This document shows, piece by piece, positions 37,450-50,600 of a stretch of DNA of 64,000 bases; positions within the stretch are counted from its first letter, which is position 1, and every line of letters starts with the position of its first letter. The stretch comes from Acanthochromis polyacanthus (lineage: Eukaryota; Chordata; Actinopteri; Pomacentridae). Made by a program: the position numbers and the translations under genes. The notes under the pieces were generated by a model. That model was not told where the DNA came from and searched no databases. It worked only from the letters and a program-made list of their open reading frames with translations. The stretch lies in NCBI RefSeq assembly GCF_021347895.1, contig NC_067127.1, forward strand, positions 15,720,984 to 15,784,983. The letters are read 5' to 3'.

Positions 37450-38280
37450 GCGATGGAAACCTCCCCTCGAGAATCTGGTTCGTGGTGACATAAAAACATC
37501 ACATCATTTCTGCAGATTTGTCAAGCCGAACATGCATGCTGCAACCCTTCATTTACTTTTGCCATTTATTTAGATCTGTTGGTTGAGAAGGCCACTCAAC
37601 TCATTGTCATGGTAAATAAACTGGTTGTTGTGTGTATGAGGCATTATCATAATGCAAGTAGCCATAAGAGAATGGGTAACTGTGACCATGTGGTGGATAC
37701 ACATGGTCAGCAACACATAGGTTTTCAGACTATCATTTGATCTGTATAGAACAATTAAACCATCAGTAGCACTTTGGATCCATGGATCCATGCTGATGAT
37801 GCTAAATTCTGTCTCTACTAACTTTGATCCTCAGTAGAATGGAGATTCATCAGAGCAGGGCCGCATTACTCCAGTCTTCTATTGCCCAGTTTTGGGGAGT
37901 CTGAGCCCACTTCAGTCTCAGATCTGTTTCTTGGCTAACATGAGTGGAACCCAACATGGTCCTTTGCTGTTGTTAGCCATCCACCTAAGTTTGGACGTGT
38001 TGGGCTTTCTGAGATGTTTTCTGCTCAGCACAGTTGTAAAGAGGGGTTATTTCAGTTACTCTAGCCTTTTCTGGTCAGCTCCAACCAGTCTGGACAATCT
38101 CCTCTGACCTCTCTCATCAATAAAGCATTTCTGTCCAGAGAAATGCCACTCACTGAATGTTTTTTTTTGTTTTTTTGCCCCCAGAAACGCTGTTTGTGTG
38201 TGAAAATCCCGGAGGATCCGTAGTTTCAGAAAATACTCAGACCGGGCCTGCCAGGCACCAACATTCATGCTTCTGCCCAT
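37450..38280 (-). pseudogene. Tc1-family transposase pseudogene
   Basis: In order on the minus strand I can read GQRRLSRLVGAD (about 38060-38120, helix-turn-helix/linker region), then PQNWAIEDW (about 37870-37900). Next comes SDES at 37843-37854, holding the first catalytic Asp. MDPWIQ follows near 37780, then VADHVYPP and YLHYDNAS (about 37630-37700), the latter keeping the second catalytic Asp, and finally YHDNELSG (about 37600). Frameshifts separate these blocks: the pieces lie in different frames and stops intervene. A working enzyme would be about 340 residues in one frame, with a DDE/DDD RNase-H fold cutting and joining the element's ends. This copy cannot make it. Confidence 0.82.
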
Positions 38281-38285
38281 TTCAA
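37450..38285 (-). mobile_element. Degenerate Tc1/mariner transposon
   Basis: Read on the minus strand, this follows, with many substitutions and indels, the Tc1-type transposase gene that is very common in fish genomes. Recognisable landmarks occur in the right order from 38285 down to about 37450. The copy is roughly 0.84 kb and seems to lack both terminal inverted repeats, so its true ends are uncertain. Upstream (38290-38590) is AT-rich and unassigned. Family recognition is from memory. Confidence 0.82.
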
Positions 38286-41200
38286 TGAGTTCATACTTTT
38301 CTATATTTCAAAGTTTGATGGGAACATTAACTGTATCATAACCTTTATCTGTATGATTATAAGATCATTAGTGTTTATTATCTTTCTATGCATTTATGCA
38401 ATTTAGTTCATTTTATATATATTTTCTATTATTGCCTTATCTTGGCATTCTGAATTTTTGACTTGTCCTTCCTCCAGTGTTGCCTCACTACATTTATTGT
38501 ATGATATTGTTTCCTCAGCCCTTGTTTTTATTGAGTCCCTTTGTTTTATTTGTTTGTTCTGAGAAACAAACTATGTGAGGGTATAAAGTCATGTGCTGTT
38601 TGGGCTGTATGGAGGGAAAAGTTTATTGTTAATAGATCCATGCAGAGCAACTGCCATAACAGGACTTAACCAAGCACTGCAGGACAATACAAAAGTGTGC
38701 TGCTGCTGTTTCCACTTACTGTACAGTGGAAAAGCTGACTACTTAACACTATTCATCTGGTAAGTCCCACACAATTGCTATCTTAATTGGATATCAAGCG
38801 CTTGATAGATCATCCATTTAATAATGTGAGGGACGTTGATAAGAGATGAACTTGCCTGGCATTAAAATAGTGAAATGACGATAGGACACGTAGAGACATT
38901 CACTTCACATAATTCATTCAAGAATACTATTAACAGGATTTTTTTAAAAGCTAAAATGTCAAAGAAAATCAAAAAAACAAATTTTACACTCAATCAATGG
39001 CTCTTCCCTTTATCGTGTCAGTCAAACGGAAAAAGCAGCACATGTGCTACCAGTGGTTGGGCTAAATCTGTTCTTTCTAATGACCATGCAGGCAGCAGCT
39101 CAAGAGATGCAAGCCCTGTCCGTTCCTGGGAGAGATAGCGAAACGCCAGAGGTAATTAACAGCAGCGGAGGTGCTGAAGGGCTGCATGACATCCAGAACC
39201 AGATAGTATGTTCCTCTCCTCTGTCTTTTGTTAATTAGTAGCATTAAACTAATCCTAGCCTCATCCTTTCTTTTCCACCATCAAAGTCCACCAGGCTAAT
39301 GCAGCGGCACAGTGAAGCAGAGCAGACTAAAATGTGGAACCGTAACAATACCAATTTGCCACAGCTCTGAACACTGCAGCATTTCCTAAATATATGTGTT
39401 TGCGCTCGTCTCCTTTTTTTGTGGCTGATGCTTTGATAGTGTCCTATGTGTGAGCCTGAGTGCTGCAGGGTAGAGGTTTGGAGTGAAATAAAAGAGATCA
39501 TAGGGAGCTGGAGCTTGCTACATAGGTGTGTCTGTATCAGCAGCGGTGTTGTTATACCCCTGCCTGTGGCGCGATGCTGAAGACTGCAATGTGATTTATT
39601 AGCCTGCACAGATAGAGGCAAGAGAGCATGGGAATAACAGATGCCACTAATGTAGAATATAGCTGTCTAATAATAGCCTTCAAAGACCTCCTGAAACACC
39701 GTTCACAAACGAACGTCTTTAATAAACCTGTACATCTGAAGCAATTACTACCACTTTACATCAAAATTAGATGCAGCATACAAAAGGTGCTAAACATCAT
39801 TTAGTTTGTAATTACTTATCTCTCATAATGATGCTGCAAAGGTAAACATTTAAAATCTCACTTCAGCCTCACCCTGTCAGTCATGCCAACAGTCAGTGAA
39901 GTCAGGCATGAATCGGAAAATTTTGATTCTGTTGCAATCAAATCATTGTGCGAGTTTGTTCCTGTAAGAAATAATTTGAAGTCTAGGCATCTCTGGCAAG
40001 TATAGAAGTATGCAGCCTGTCCACAGCCCCAGCATCGCCTTCAGAATCTATCAATGTATGCAGGAACCATGACCCTTTACTCCCCGACCAGTTAAATTAT
40101 TTACAGTTGCTCTGCCCCTGACAAACCTCATACTGTCCTCTCCTCCCGACACAAAGGTATTCAGCCACTCAGCTGAATATAAACCACCACAGTGTCCATG
40201 CTAGTATGCTAGCTGTAGAGTATCATTCAGACACGCACAATTTTATTGACAGTAACTAAATTCTAAATCAAAGTGCATACTTGCTGCTGGTCCAAATCCA
40301 TATATATATTTTTTTCCACTAGCAGATGAGAGAGACGAGAGTGGTTTCGGGATGAAAAGTGAACTTGCGCTGACCACAAAGAGAGTGAACTTGCACTTGC
40401 CTCAACAAAGATAAAGGATGGTTGAAAAAACAGGGGAAATCACTCCCTTATCTTTTCCCAACCTCTGTGTTTTATGCTTTGAATCCGACTTCAAAGCAAT
40501 GTGGGGCTGAAAGTCACCCTGTTGAGTGGGTGGGAAGGCTTTTACTTTCTTTGTTGGTAACACTGCAGTACACTGCACACCTGTTAGAACGAGACAAAAA
40601 TGCTAATCAGAGAGAGCAGTTTGGTTTGCAATATGTAATTTAACAAACTGGCAGGAGCACAAATATGTGTAAATATGAGCAAAACACCGTAGAATTAAAT
40701 GGATGATGTGACATTCCCTGGATGTTGACAGCAGCATGTATGTAGAGCCTAATGTACCTGTCAAAGTGTCATTGTTCTTGTCATGCATCATACTTACAGT
40801 GTTGAAGACTTTTCAGAGCACTGCATTTCTTTATTACATCTGAAAACTAATCAATCCCTATTTGACACAAACGTCATTGATGATCTGTTACTGATCCAGA
40901 AGCTGTGACTACCCAAACAAGACTTATTTTTCCAAAAAGAATAAGGAAAAAAAACAGCTACTTTATCAACCAAAGCTCTTCTGACACTGCACTTTACAGA
41001 CACGCATGAGTTTGGGTGTTTCATGTCACTGTCAAACCACAATGTTTTCTTTATTGATTTCGCTGTCTGATCTCATCACAGCCAGAAACGACGGGAGCAG
41101 GGGACACATTAAAAAGAAAACATCAGAAAAAGTAATGTAATACTGGAAGTGTTGAGGCTCAACAGAAGCAATTCTGTTAGTGTCTAGAGTTGGATGATTG

Positions 41201-44200
41201 CTTTATAAAGCTCTCTTATCCATGGCAGGTCTGTCAGTATGTTAATGAAAGTGCTCCAGCAGTTGGAGGCTGGTGGCTGGGCATCTGGCTGGGAAGCAGC
41301 TTCCCTTGGGGACTCACATCCCTCTATCAGGAGATGTGTGTGGAGGACTGGGAGGGGGGCCTGTTTGTGAGCTCCAGTGGGTGCCAGAAAGATCACAGTG
41401 ACCTGCTTTGAGGAGACAATGCCACTGACAGAGCTCCTGAAGCCAAATAAGACTCTTCAATCAGCGGACTGCTGGCGATGTCATTACTATCACCAGTCTT
41501 CCATTTTCTCAAAAGAAAAACCACATCAAAAGTGCATCTTGTATGTGCCTCGCAGGAAGCATAGGAGTCCTCTGATGAAACACACTCTGTTAGGCAGACT
41601 GACTGCAGACTACGAGTGAAATTGACCTTGGGAAGAAAATGAAGGATTTCTACATGATCCTTCATGATTAAAGAAAAACAAGGCGAATGCAAATGCTTCT
41701 GTCGAGCTGAAATATAGTGATGGAGCTACATTTAGAAATCCAAATTTTTACCAAACATGTTTTTTTGTCTGTGTCTCCTGCTTGCTTGTTATCTGTTTAG
41801 TCTGAAATAAAAGGGTGAATTTGATTGTGCAAAAGTTGTGTAGAAATGAAATAGGTTTACAACATACAGCAAGAGTTTATTTAGGATTTAGGATATTCAG
41901 CTAATAGTTTTCTTTTCTTGTCTTCCATGTCTTATTATTCTGTCTATCAGCTTTTAAATATAAGAATTCAGACTATCTTAAAAAAAAAACATCAGAATTG
42001 AAATTTTTCTTGACATAAGAGAGTGAGTTAACTTTACTATTATATAAGCAAATGAGAGCTGGTATCATAAATAAAATTTATATATACATTCAAAAAATAG
42101 TGCTTTCTTTAACAAGAATAAACAATATAAGAAGCCTTGGGACAGTTCAGCGATTCAAATATTAAATAAAACGTTATATCTGGACTACAAGGCTCAATTA
42201 TTTCACACAGGTTTTTGAGAAAACTTACAGTAATTGAAAGCTTTTGATCCGACAGCCAAACCGCAAACTCACGAATGACAGTAAGTATGCAGTGCTGTAA
42301 GCAAGATCTGCATTTGCATTTAGGAAATATTCTAAATTCAGTACAGTACAAAAAGGAAGTAAAACAAAGCATTTGCTAAGTTGTTTTTCTCTACTATATA
42401 TTCTTCCTGCACACAAGTTGGCATTTTATGTGGCTGCGAGCTTCTTCCCCATCTTACTCCACTCTATCAAGAAATATGATTAATATGTTGGGCCAGAACC
42501 AAGGTCCATAGCACAGGCAGATAATTGAGTTCTAATCTTCACACTGTGGTGATATCATTAACCAACTCACCCCTACAGCTCCATAAAGAGGCAGAAACCA
42601 ATTGACAGTTCGGTGGGCATAGGTGCAAAAGCCACATTAAAATGAGACCTGGGAAAAGCAGGTTTCATAAGGCTATGGCTGAATCGATAAAGGCTATTAG
42701 GTCAACTCCTAAGGCACATCTGACAGAATTCAGGTCCAGGATGGACTAAAAAGGGTAAAAAATGTCAAGTTAATTATTCAGAGTTCAACTTTGGATTAAA
42801 TAATAGACATCTATATTATTTGTTGTTGCATTGCCACAGTGCTACCTATTTATTGCAAAAAAAGTCTCTCCTCATTCTCTTTGTCTATAGAAATAATATG
42901 CTAAGAGCCCATTGAGACCATGTAAATGTGTACATAGTGCTGTTAAATTGTAATATTTTTTATGCAAGCTGGGTAGAACAACAGTGGGGAAAAGATGTTA
43001 TATAGACACAATAGGGTTTTTTTTAGAAGGGCCATCCTCTCATAGCTCAAAATATTTCCTTTTTTCATTTCCATCATGTGCATTTTAGACACAATATTCT
43101 ATTCTGTAACACTGCTCATCGTTTACACTATTTATAAATCCTGTCTAATAATGTATTCTGATCACATGTGCTCCTACAATCAGCTGTCTCATCTCACACC
43201 TCATTCCTTGGTGTCTCATCATCATCAGGTGATTTGTTTCACCAAGGGGTATGAGATTGACAACTTCCGTAATGTGTTGACAGCACTGGCAAACCACATA
43301 ATAGGCAGCCAGCACTGAAACATCTTCAGTGACAATCACTAAGACTTCTGATGCATCATGCACTTTATTCATTAATTTTTCTATCCTACAGCACAGAAAA
43401 AACGCATTTAGATAGTCAAGACAACACAATACCACAATAGATAATGTCTAAGCATGCGAGATGTTGTGATATTTAACGACTGAATATAGCACATGGGCTA
43501 ATTTTACATGGCTCGCAAACTCATAAAACATCTTTAAATATTTTTTTATTTTAAAGACAGATTTAAATCTAATCTGTAATCCCAACCAGTCCTCAGGCAA
43601 CTTATTGTGCCTTAGGCTACTTAAAGAATGCCTCAGGATCAAGTGAACACACAAGCAGACACTTCCAGCATCAAAAAACTAGATTAGAGGATTACAAAAC
43701 ATGTTTTAAATTCAGCTGAACGTGCTTTGCCCTTGGTTTAAGACATTAAGTTGACACATGGTGCTCATAAACATTCATGCCGTTAGGTTGCTTCTAAACG
43801 GGGCCAGGTGTTCATTGTGAAACTTGTCAAACTACCTTTTAAACAGAACAGGAACTTCAATTAAGTGTCCACACCACTTAATGAAGTGCTGATGTGAAAC
43901 AGAACAGTGTCCAGAAACATAATGAAGTCATTAATGCTAATTTATACAAGTCTAACATTTGAGCCCTTTGTTTTATTTGTGAGAAGCCAGAAACATCCTA
44001 TGGGTTCATTATGATCTGGAGAGCTTCCGCTAGTTGTGTGTTGGACATGGGGGGTCAGGACAGGCATGCAATCAGCCAAGTGCCTCATCTAGCGTATGCA
44101 GAGCCCTTCCCTGTTCTATGCTAATGTCATCTCGGTGGGCAGAAATGAGAAAAGTAGTGATGCAAGATAATTACCAGGGCACACCCAGGACAGGTGGTGG

Positions 44201-46589
44201 CTAAACTGTGGTGGATTTAGCATTTTGAATTCCTCATTCTCATTAGGCCTGTACTATTCCTCAGTCAGGAAGCCAAACTTTGTGGCAGTAGGCACTAAAT
44301 CTTCCCAGAGAGCCTCAGAGGTATGGCAGATCCCAAATGCCTTCAGAACATGCTAATGGTCGCGGCTATAACAAAGGAGTCACAAACAAACCTGGTGTTT
44401 ACCAGCAGTCAAGGTCAGCTTGCAGGTTATCAGTAGTTCTCAATGGCAGACTCATTTCTCAGTGCTATCCCTGTACACAGTTTCAAAAAGGTCAGTCATT
44501 AACGCATGCCATAAGAACAGAACAGCTCTGAAGTGTCCTTTCTTCTGTTGGGTAAAGACCTATTTATGTCACATGCAGCAGTGAAGGTCCTAAAAGGTAA
44601 AGCACACCAATGAAAGCGCCACTATTTAAGTAGCTTCTTAGGGGGTTTAATTTTGCACTGTCCAAGTTGAACCAGGCTGGCATGATGCGGCTTCATGATT
44701 CATGACCCAGCTAATGTTTTGTCAAAGCGCTAATTGTCGCTTATCACTGGAACGACGTGGGAACAATGGGTGGCCATTGCGCCAAGGCAGAAACACTCCC
44801 TTTGGGTCGAGGTTTAGTTTCTATAATGATTCACTATTAGCTGCCTGACTATACCATTGAGTTATACTGTTTAGCTCAATAGGAACTGTCTGGGGCTGCA
44901 GGCAAAATGGTCTGTCACGGGTAGAGAGCGCTTTCGTTTCTGCCTTGAAACAAATGGAATTCACACTCCACCTGCGGGGATGTTGGTGAAAGGTGTGAAT
45001 GGGCATTGAAGAACAGCCAAGGACAGGACGAGAAACTATGGAGCGAGCCAATTAGACGTGGCTCTGCAGGGAAGCTCGCACTCTCTCCTTTGCACGAGAA
45101 ATGCAATATTGACACCACATGGCATTCCATATTGTAGGCTATATTCAAAATAGCATTCCTATACCATCAAAGAAAATGATACGCCTGCAGAGTCGGGGAA
45201 AAAACGAAGCAGTGAGCTTTTAATGATGGACACAGAACTGTCAGTGGCTGAGGCGAACTGAGGTGAAAAGCAGGAGCAGCAGATCATTTTCTCACCATTA
45301 TGCATTACCAGCAGCAGTGGACATTTGTTTCTGGTGCCAAGCAAGTCCTTTTGTGAGAACACAGTCCTAACATCCAGAGCCAATATAAAGACTACAGTGC
45401 AGTAGGCAAAACAGCTTTTGTAAGGTTTTAATCATAATAATACTTGCATGCCTGCCATTCTCTAAATCCCAGCTTGTCCCTTTTGGGTGACAGAAAAAAT
45501 TGAACTCTTTCCAGTTTGCAATGAGAATTAAACAAAATAATTTCAACATTGCTGACGTGCCTTACTCTGACCATCAAATGCCATTAAATATAATTGAATG
45601 TGGGCTACAGAGAGGCAAACCAATGCAAGAGAAGAAGCGAAAAGGAAAGGGACGACTGAAGAGGTAGGCAGGAGAAAATTCATGTCACAGAGCAAATGCA
45701 ATGGATGAATTTAAGCTGTCAAGAAATGGAGGTATTGTCAGCTAAGATGGTTAAAAGCCAGACACTCTCAAAATCCTGACACTAAGATGCTGTCAAGCAG
45801 CCTGCTGGAATAAGAGTGACAGTGATGTGAAACAAAGAATTCTCGCCTGCTCTTGCCTGTTAAGTAGTACAAACCCTCCGTAGAGGAAAGCAGTACTTCA
45901 TTCAGCCATGGGAACATAAATATAATTAGCATGACAACATTGTGGAACTTCAGAATGCTCAAAATGTAGGTACAAAACTATCTGCATGATGCCATTTTAA
46001 GATCTGAACAGAAGAAAAAAAACACAAAAAAAAGAGCACATGAAAACACCTAACCTATATGCACTATATAGGAAAAATCTAAACCTCATTAAGGCTGGTG
46101 AAATCAGAAAAAAAAATTCCATCATATACAGTATCAATGCAGTCTGTCTCTTGGCAACAGCAGATTAAAATGTTTCGTGTTACTGCCAGCATTCCATATG
46201 CTAAATCTAAGAATCAAACTTGTATTATTCTTGTTGCAAGAAAAAGAAAGTCAGTTGTTATATTTTGTATTTTCTAGCATTTAATTAAGACATATTGTGT
46301 GAAATATAAAACAAAACAAAAACATGTCAGTTTGAGCTGATTATATTGTGATTAAGCTCCTTTTGTTTAACTGTGCTGTAAAATATGTCATCTTCACGAC
46401 TCTGAATGGATGCTTTTGTAAATAGCTGAAAACAGACAAAAAATAAAGAATGGTCATACAAAGCACTGGAGGTGCTGGAGAAAAAGGCCTCTGTTCATTC
46501 AATATATACATTGATGTTTTAAAGAACAGAAACAAGAAAACTTGCTCAAGGCAATAAAACTGAGTTCTATCCATTGCAAGGTAAATAAA
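38286..46589. other. Non-coding sequence, no recognised transposon
   Basis: More than 8 kb with no supported gene. Items noted: a possible 60-bp exon-like segment at 39092-39151 (see findings), a perfect odd palindrome GGGAAGC-A-GCTTCCC (41291-41305), a short AT run near 40303, and a CNE-like block at 44.6-44.8 kb with an inverted SOX-like pair. The 125-codon frame at 39244-39621 has no recognisable domain. Confidence 0.5.
44640..44800. promoter_or_regulatory. Candidate regulatory element with inverted SOX-like sites
   Basis: GAACAATGG (44761-44769) is a good SOX site. CAATGG (44764-44769) and CCATTG (44774-44779) form an inverted pair 4 bp apart, an arrangement like SoxE dimer sites. Upstream are GCTAATTGTCGC and TTCATGATTCATGA. 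The block is compact and free of simple repeats. Function is inference from motifs. Confidence 0.3.
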
Positions 46590-46930
46590 AAAGATATTGA
46601 GCTGGAGCTTGGAAATTCAATGTGCTCCTGCAATCTGGAATAATTTGCAGAACAATCTAAAACTTGACCCATTTCTGTCCTTTGGGCAATTCATAATTTG
46701 ATCTTATTTTACTTCAGCTGCCTTTGTTTTTGCTGATTCATTTGGTTTTAAAGCTTAAATCCTGTAATTAACATTTTCATTATTTTACTGTCTTTTGCCT
46801 TTTAATATTCTATTGCTGTCAAAGTTTCTTATTTGTGTGCTGACATCTTTAATTTACTTACTCAACTACATTGTAAGTGTGGCCTTCATACCTCAGTGTA
46901 TTCTGAGTTTAAATAGAAGAATGAATATTA
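46590..46930 (+). mobile_element. LINE 3' end (ORF2 C-terminus plus 3' UTR)
   Basis: The frame starting at 46621 reads APAIWNNLQNNLKLDPF, then SFGQFII and a stop (46699-46701). I recognise the W-N-x-L-Q-x-x-L-K-L motif near the end of the reverse-transcriptase protein of fish non-LTR retrotransposons. An AT-rich 3' UTR of about 220 bp follows, with CTCAGTGTATTCTGAGTTTAAATA near its end, leading into an A/T-rich stretch (about 46915-46935). Only the last few percent of the element is present, the usual 5'-truncation of LINEs. The region 5' of 46621 is frameshifted. No convincing target duplication was found. The clade (Rex1/L2-like or other) is undecided. Confidence 0.6.
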
Positions 46931-47616
46931 ATAATAGCCATGATCATTAGAGGATTCTAATGCGCGATTTCTAGTATTGCGTTAGTGTTGCAATATGCAT
47001 CGCCTGACTTCCTAAACACTGCAGCACTCCAAGTTTCTAATGCAATGGAATGATTCAGTTTAATCCTATATGGTGAATATTTAAAATTTATTTAAGTAAT
47101 GTTTACGAGCTGGTAGTTTGAATAATGAACTGCTATATGTGGTAAATAGTGGAAGCCTTTGGATGCAGCTCAGGATTTAGATTTTATTCATCATCTTCTA
47201 CTCACATTTTGTTTTGCTTGATGGAACGCATGCATCATTACTGCAGCCTCCATGTTGACCTGTATATAGTATCCAAGGCTCTGTACACAGACTTCAGAGA
47301 CAACTGGGTTGACACTCCAGGGCCTTTCCACTGTCACTGTGCTGCTACACAGAGATGTGTATGTGACTTGTAGGGTAGGTTTGATACTGCTGGCTACAAA
47401 TCCCCCCCCTCTCATCATTAGGCCTCGCTGTCTGCTTCCCCTTTGGGCCCCAGGATCCTGACTGGGCTCCTCTGTGACAAACTCAAATCTGAGGGACAGT
47501 CGGGGTATTGCTTCAGGACACAGAAAACAGGTCACAGGAAGAGGCAAACGACAACACCGTCATGTACTTGACACATCGCTAAGCAGTAAAACCTACACAA
47601 ATGCACTCAAAAAAAA

Positions 47617-47638
47617 GGGGGGGGGGGGGGGGGGGGGG
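47617..47638. repeat. Poly-G run (G22)
   Basis: 22 consecutive G on the plus strand, preceded by A8. It is G-quadruplex-capable and error-prone in sequencing, so the true length is uncertain. Confidence 0.9.
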
Positions 47639-50600
47639 TTTACACCAAATGAAGCAGAACTCAGACAACATGCTGCACATACAGCATATCAAATCACCTC
47701 TTTCCAATACAGCTAGAAGCACGACAGAGTGACGGGCTCATACAGCAACGATCCAGCCGGGAGGAAAGTCTTCTTTCAGGGCACATTGAGTCTTGTTGCT
47801 GTGCTGAATTAGGACATTAAGAAATAACTGTGTTGCTGTGTGCAGATGTGAAGAGTCCTGTGTTGTTTCTTTCTTCTGGTAATTGCACAGCTTGAGTCCT
47901 CTTGCCCTCCCCCCTCTCCAGGATTATTGTTGAATACACACTCAATCCCCTCTCTGCCCATGTATCTTGTTGCGTGTTACGTCCAATTGCAAATGGAATT
48001 ACCCAGCTCTTTCATTGTGTGCACAGCTTTTCTTTTCTCCACATGCCTAAACCATATGCTGGTCCAACAGAGAGCATTAAAAAGTGTACCCCCTGGTCCA
48101 ATAAAGTCCTTGGCCCAGAGGGCACTTAAGTATATTTACCTTTAATCATGTCTAAGTAAAGAGAACGCTCACATGTGAATTACTGATAACAAAGCTTCCT
48201 TGTTGAGTAAGTGGAAGACTCAACAATAATAGGCACATCAAAGAAACTGGTTCAGCTCTATCGATATAAACACTTCAAAACAGTGCCATTAATGTAATCT
48301 GTTTTCACTAGACAGTATCTACTTATATTCCATTTCCGCCCTCATATTTAACATTTGAACGCTCTGACTTACACATGACATGGAGAAGGGATTCAGGTCC
48401 CAGCAGACGTTCAGCTACAGCAAAACGGTTACACCATATCCGGAACCCAAGAGGAAAACCACAAAGGGGACACATTCAAATTATTTCTGTGCTAAACCAA
48501 CTTTATACGGTCGATGCATGACATTGCTGTTGATTTGATTTTGCTCAGCCATGTCCAAATATGCTCTATGGCTATGACTCGGGAAGGACCTTTAGCAATA
48601 TATTCAAGGTCCACCGTGTTTTCATTAACATGTGACTCCTTATGGAATCCAATGGTCAATAAAACAAAATGAATGACTTTAAGCCAGCACCCCTCTACTC
48701 ATTACAGAGGCCACCAAGATGGATTTGACATTTCCAATACGCTGAGTGATTCCAGAAAAAGATTGCATTGATTGAGGCCAGGACACTCCACTGAGACAAA
48801 ATATTAATTTTTCTAATAGCATTGTGTTTTTGCAAGAGAAGCTGCAAGCAGGTGGAAAGAAAAGAAAGCCCACATACGCATATGAATAAGCTCAATATTA
48901 CTGCTTCAATTTGTCAACATAAGGTGTTGGAAACACTATTTTTGCTTTATACTACAAAGATAATACATATTACACAGGCAAATAGAGAAAATGACCATCT
49001 TATTCTTTCTCAGCGCAGACATACCTAATAACACATTACATCACATATCTGCAACTACAAATTAACAAAATGATAACCCTCTCAAGCTGTAGTCCAAAAG
49101 CCACAATTGCCCAGCTGGCACTCAGAGTCAATATCTACACATGATGAACGCGATTTGTGAGAGACCTCATAAATCTTAGGCAGTCCTCTGCAAAAGGCAA
49201 GAATGCAGTCATTCAAAGGTTGGATTCCACACTGTGGATCTCTCCTTTGCTAAGCAACACATAAAAACGTCAGCGACACATAAATGGTATTACAGTTAAA
49301 AACAGCTATTTGCATGGTTAGCCTGACTAGGAGATTAAATAATAACAAGCTTTTCCATTAAAGCCAGCCATATAAATTGACAGAGCATTAGCTCATACTG
49401 ACAAGTCTATCCTCCTTTGTCTGACAGCAGTCAATCACCCGCATTCAACCCTTTTACTTAAGAGCATTTTCGGCTTTCCTCAAAGGGCCTCTGCAACTGT
49501 CACATGGCTACAATGCTGCTTCAAAGATGCTCTTGGTGTCCACATTGATGCTTCTTTTAAGCAAAGGCAGTTGGTCTCCATCAGTCACACATATGTTGTT
49601 TGTAATGACGTCTTTGTAATGCTGGTTAGTGCTGAGTGCCGTGGTCAGCAGGGTCCCACAGGGTTAGCAATGGGAGGTCGATTGTTTCCTGTTCTGTCTA
49701 AACTGAGCCAGAGGAAAGTGGGATGTACAAATTAGCGAATCAATAGAAAACATGACCACAGCTGAGCTGATAACACAATAGGTTATCCTTCATCTTCATT
49801 GTTTAGCAGGATACAAGTGAAAGTAATATTAACTAAACTTTTTCAACTTCCAACTGCTGTTCTTTTTGCCATTCTGTCATCTGTCGTATTCAGCAAAAAA
49901 AAAGAAATCCACAGATTTAAAGTCACAATGCAGAGGAGGGACATTATGTGGAAGACCACATGCAGTATAATGAATACAGTTGGAGTCACCATAGGAGGTA
50001 TAGCTAAGGATATGTAGCATGACCAAATGGCCTGACTCACCGCTGATTGATACGAGGAAGGAGAGAATGATAAGCCACAGAGAGACAGCAGCTGAGGAAG
50101 ATGTCCTCTGTCATCAGTTACACTAGATTAAGAACTTTCACGCCAATGTAGCAACAAAGAGCAATCTGTGGATCTTCATGGCACTGCTCCACTATATTGT
50201 AGTGAAAGCCCATCTGTTCCAGGGGGCTCACTACTGCTATACATCACTACTTTCCAAGAGCATCACAGTGGGATCAGCACTAGGGTTAAATGGAGAGCAT
50301 GAAACCAATGCTGCTGCTCTAAAAAACTAAATGATAAGGTCAGCTACCATTCTGAGTTCATTTCTGGTTGTTACACAAAATAAGGTAATATGCACTGACT
50401 GACAAACAGAAATAGGAAAAAAAAAAAAAATTCCATCTCTGAAATAAGCAATTACAGCCATGAAAGAAATGTCCATATCAGGGATTGTGCTGTGAATACA
50501 CTGCTAACCATGGACAGCAACAACTATAACTCATTAGATTTTAACATTTTAGATGTATCTAAATTAGTAATTTTACTAAATACAACATGATGCATCATAT

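Noticed and set aside
47191..47547. 118-codon minus frame with a short Cys-containing segment on the opposite strand
   Set aside because: Neither strand shows a known cysteine-motif spacing, and no splice context supports an exon.
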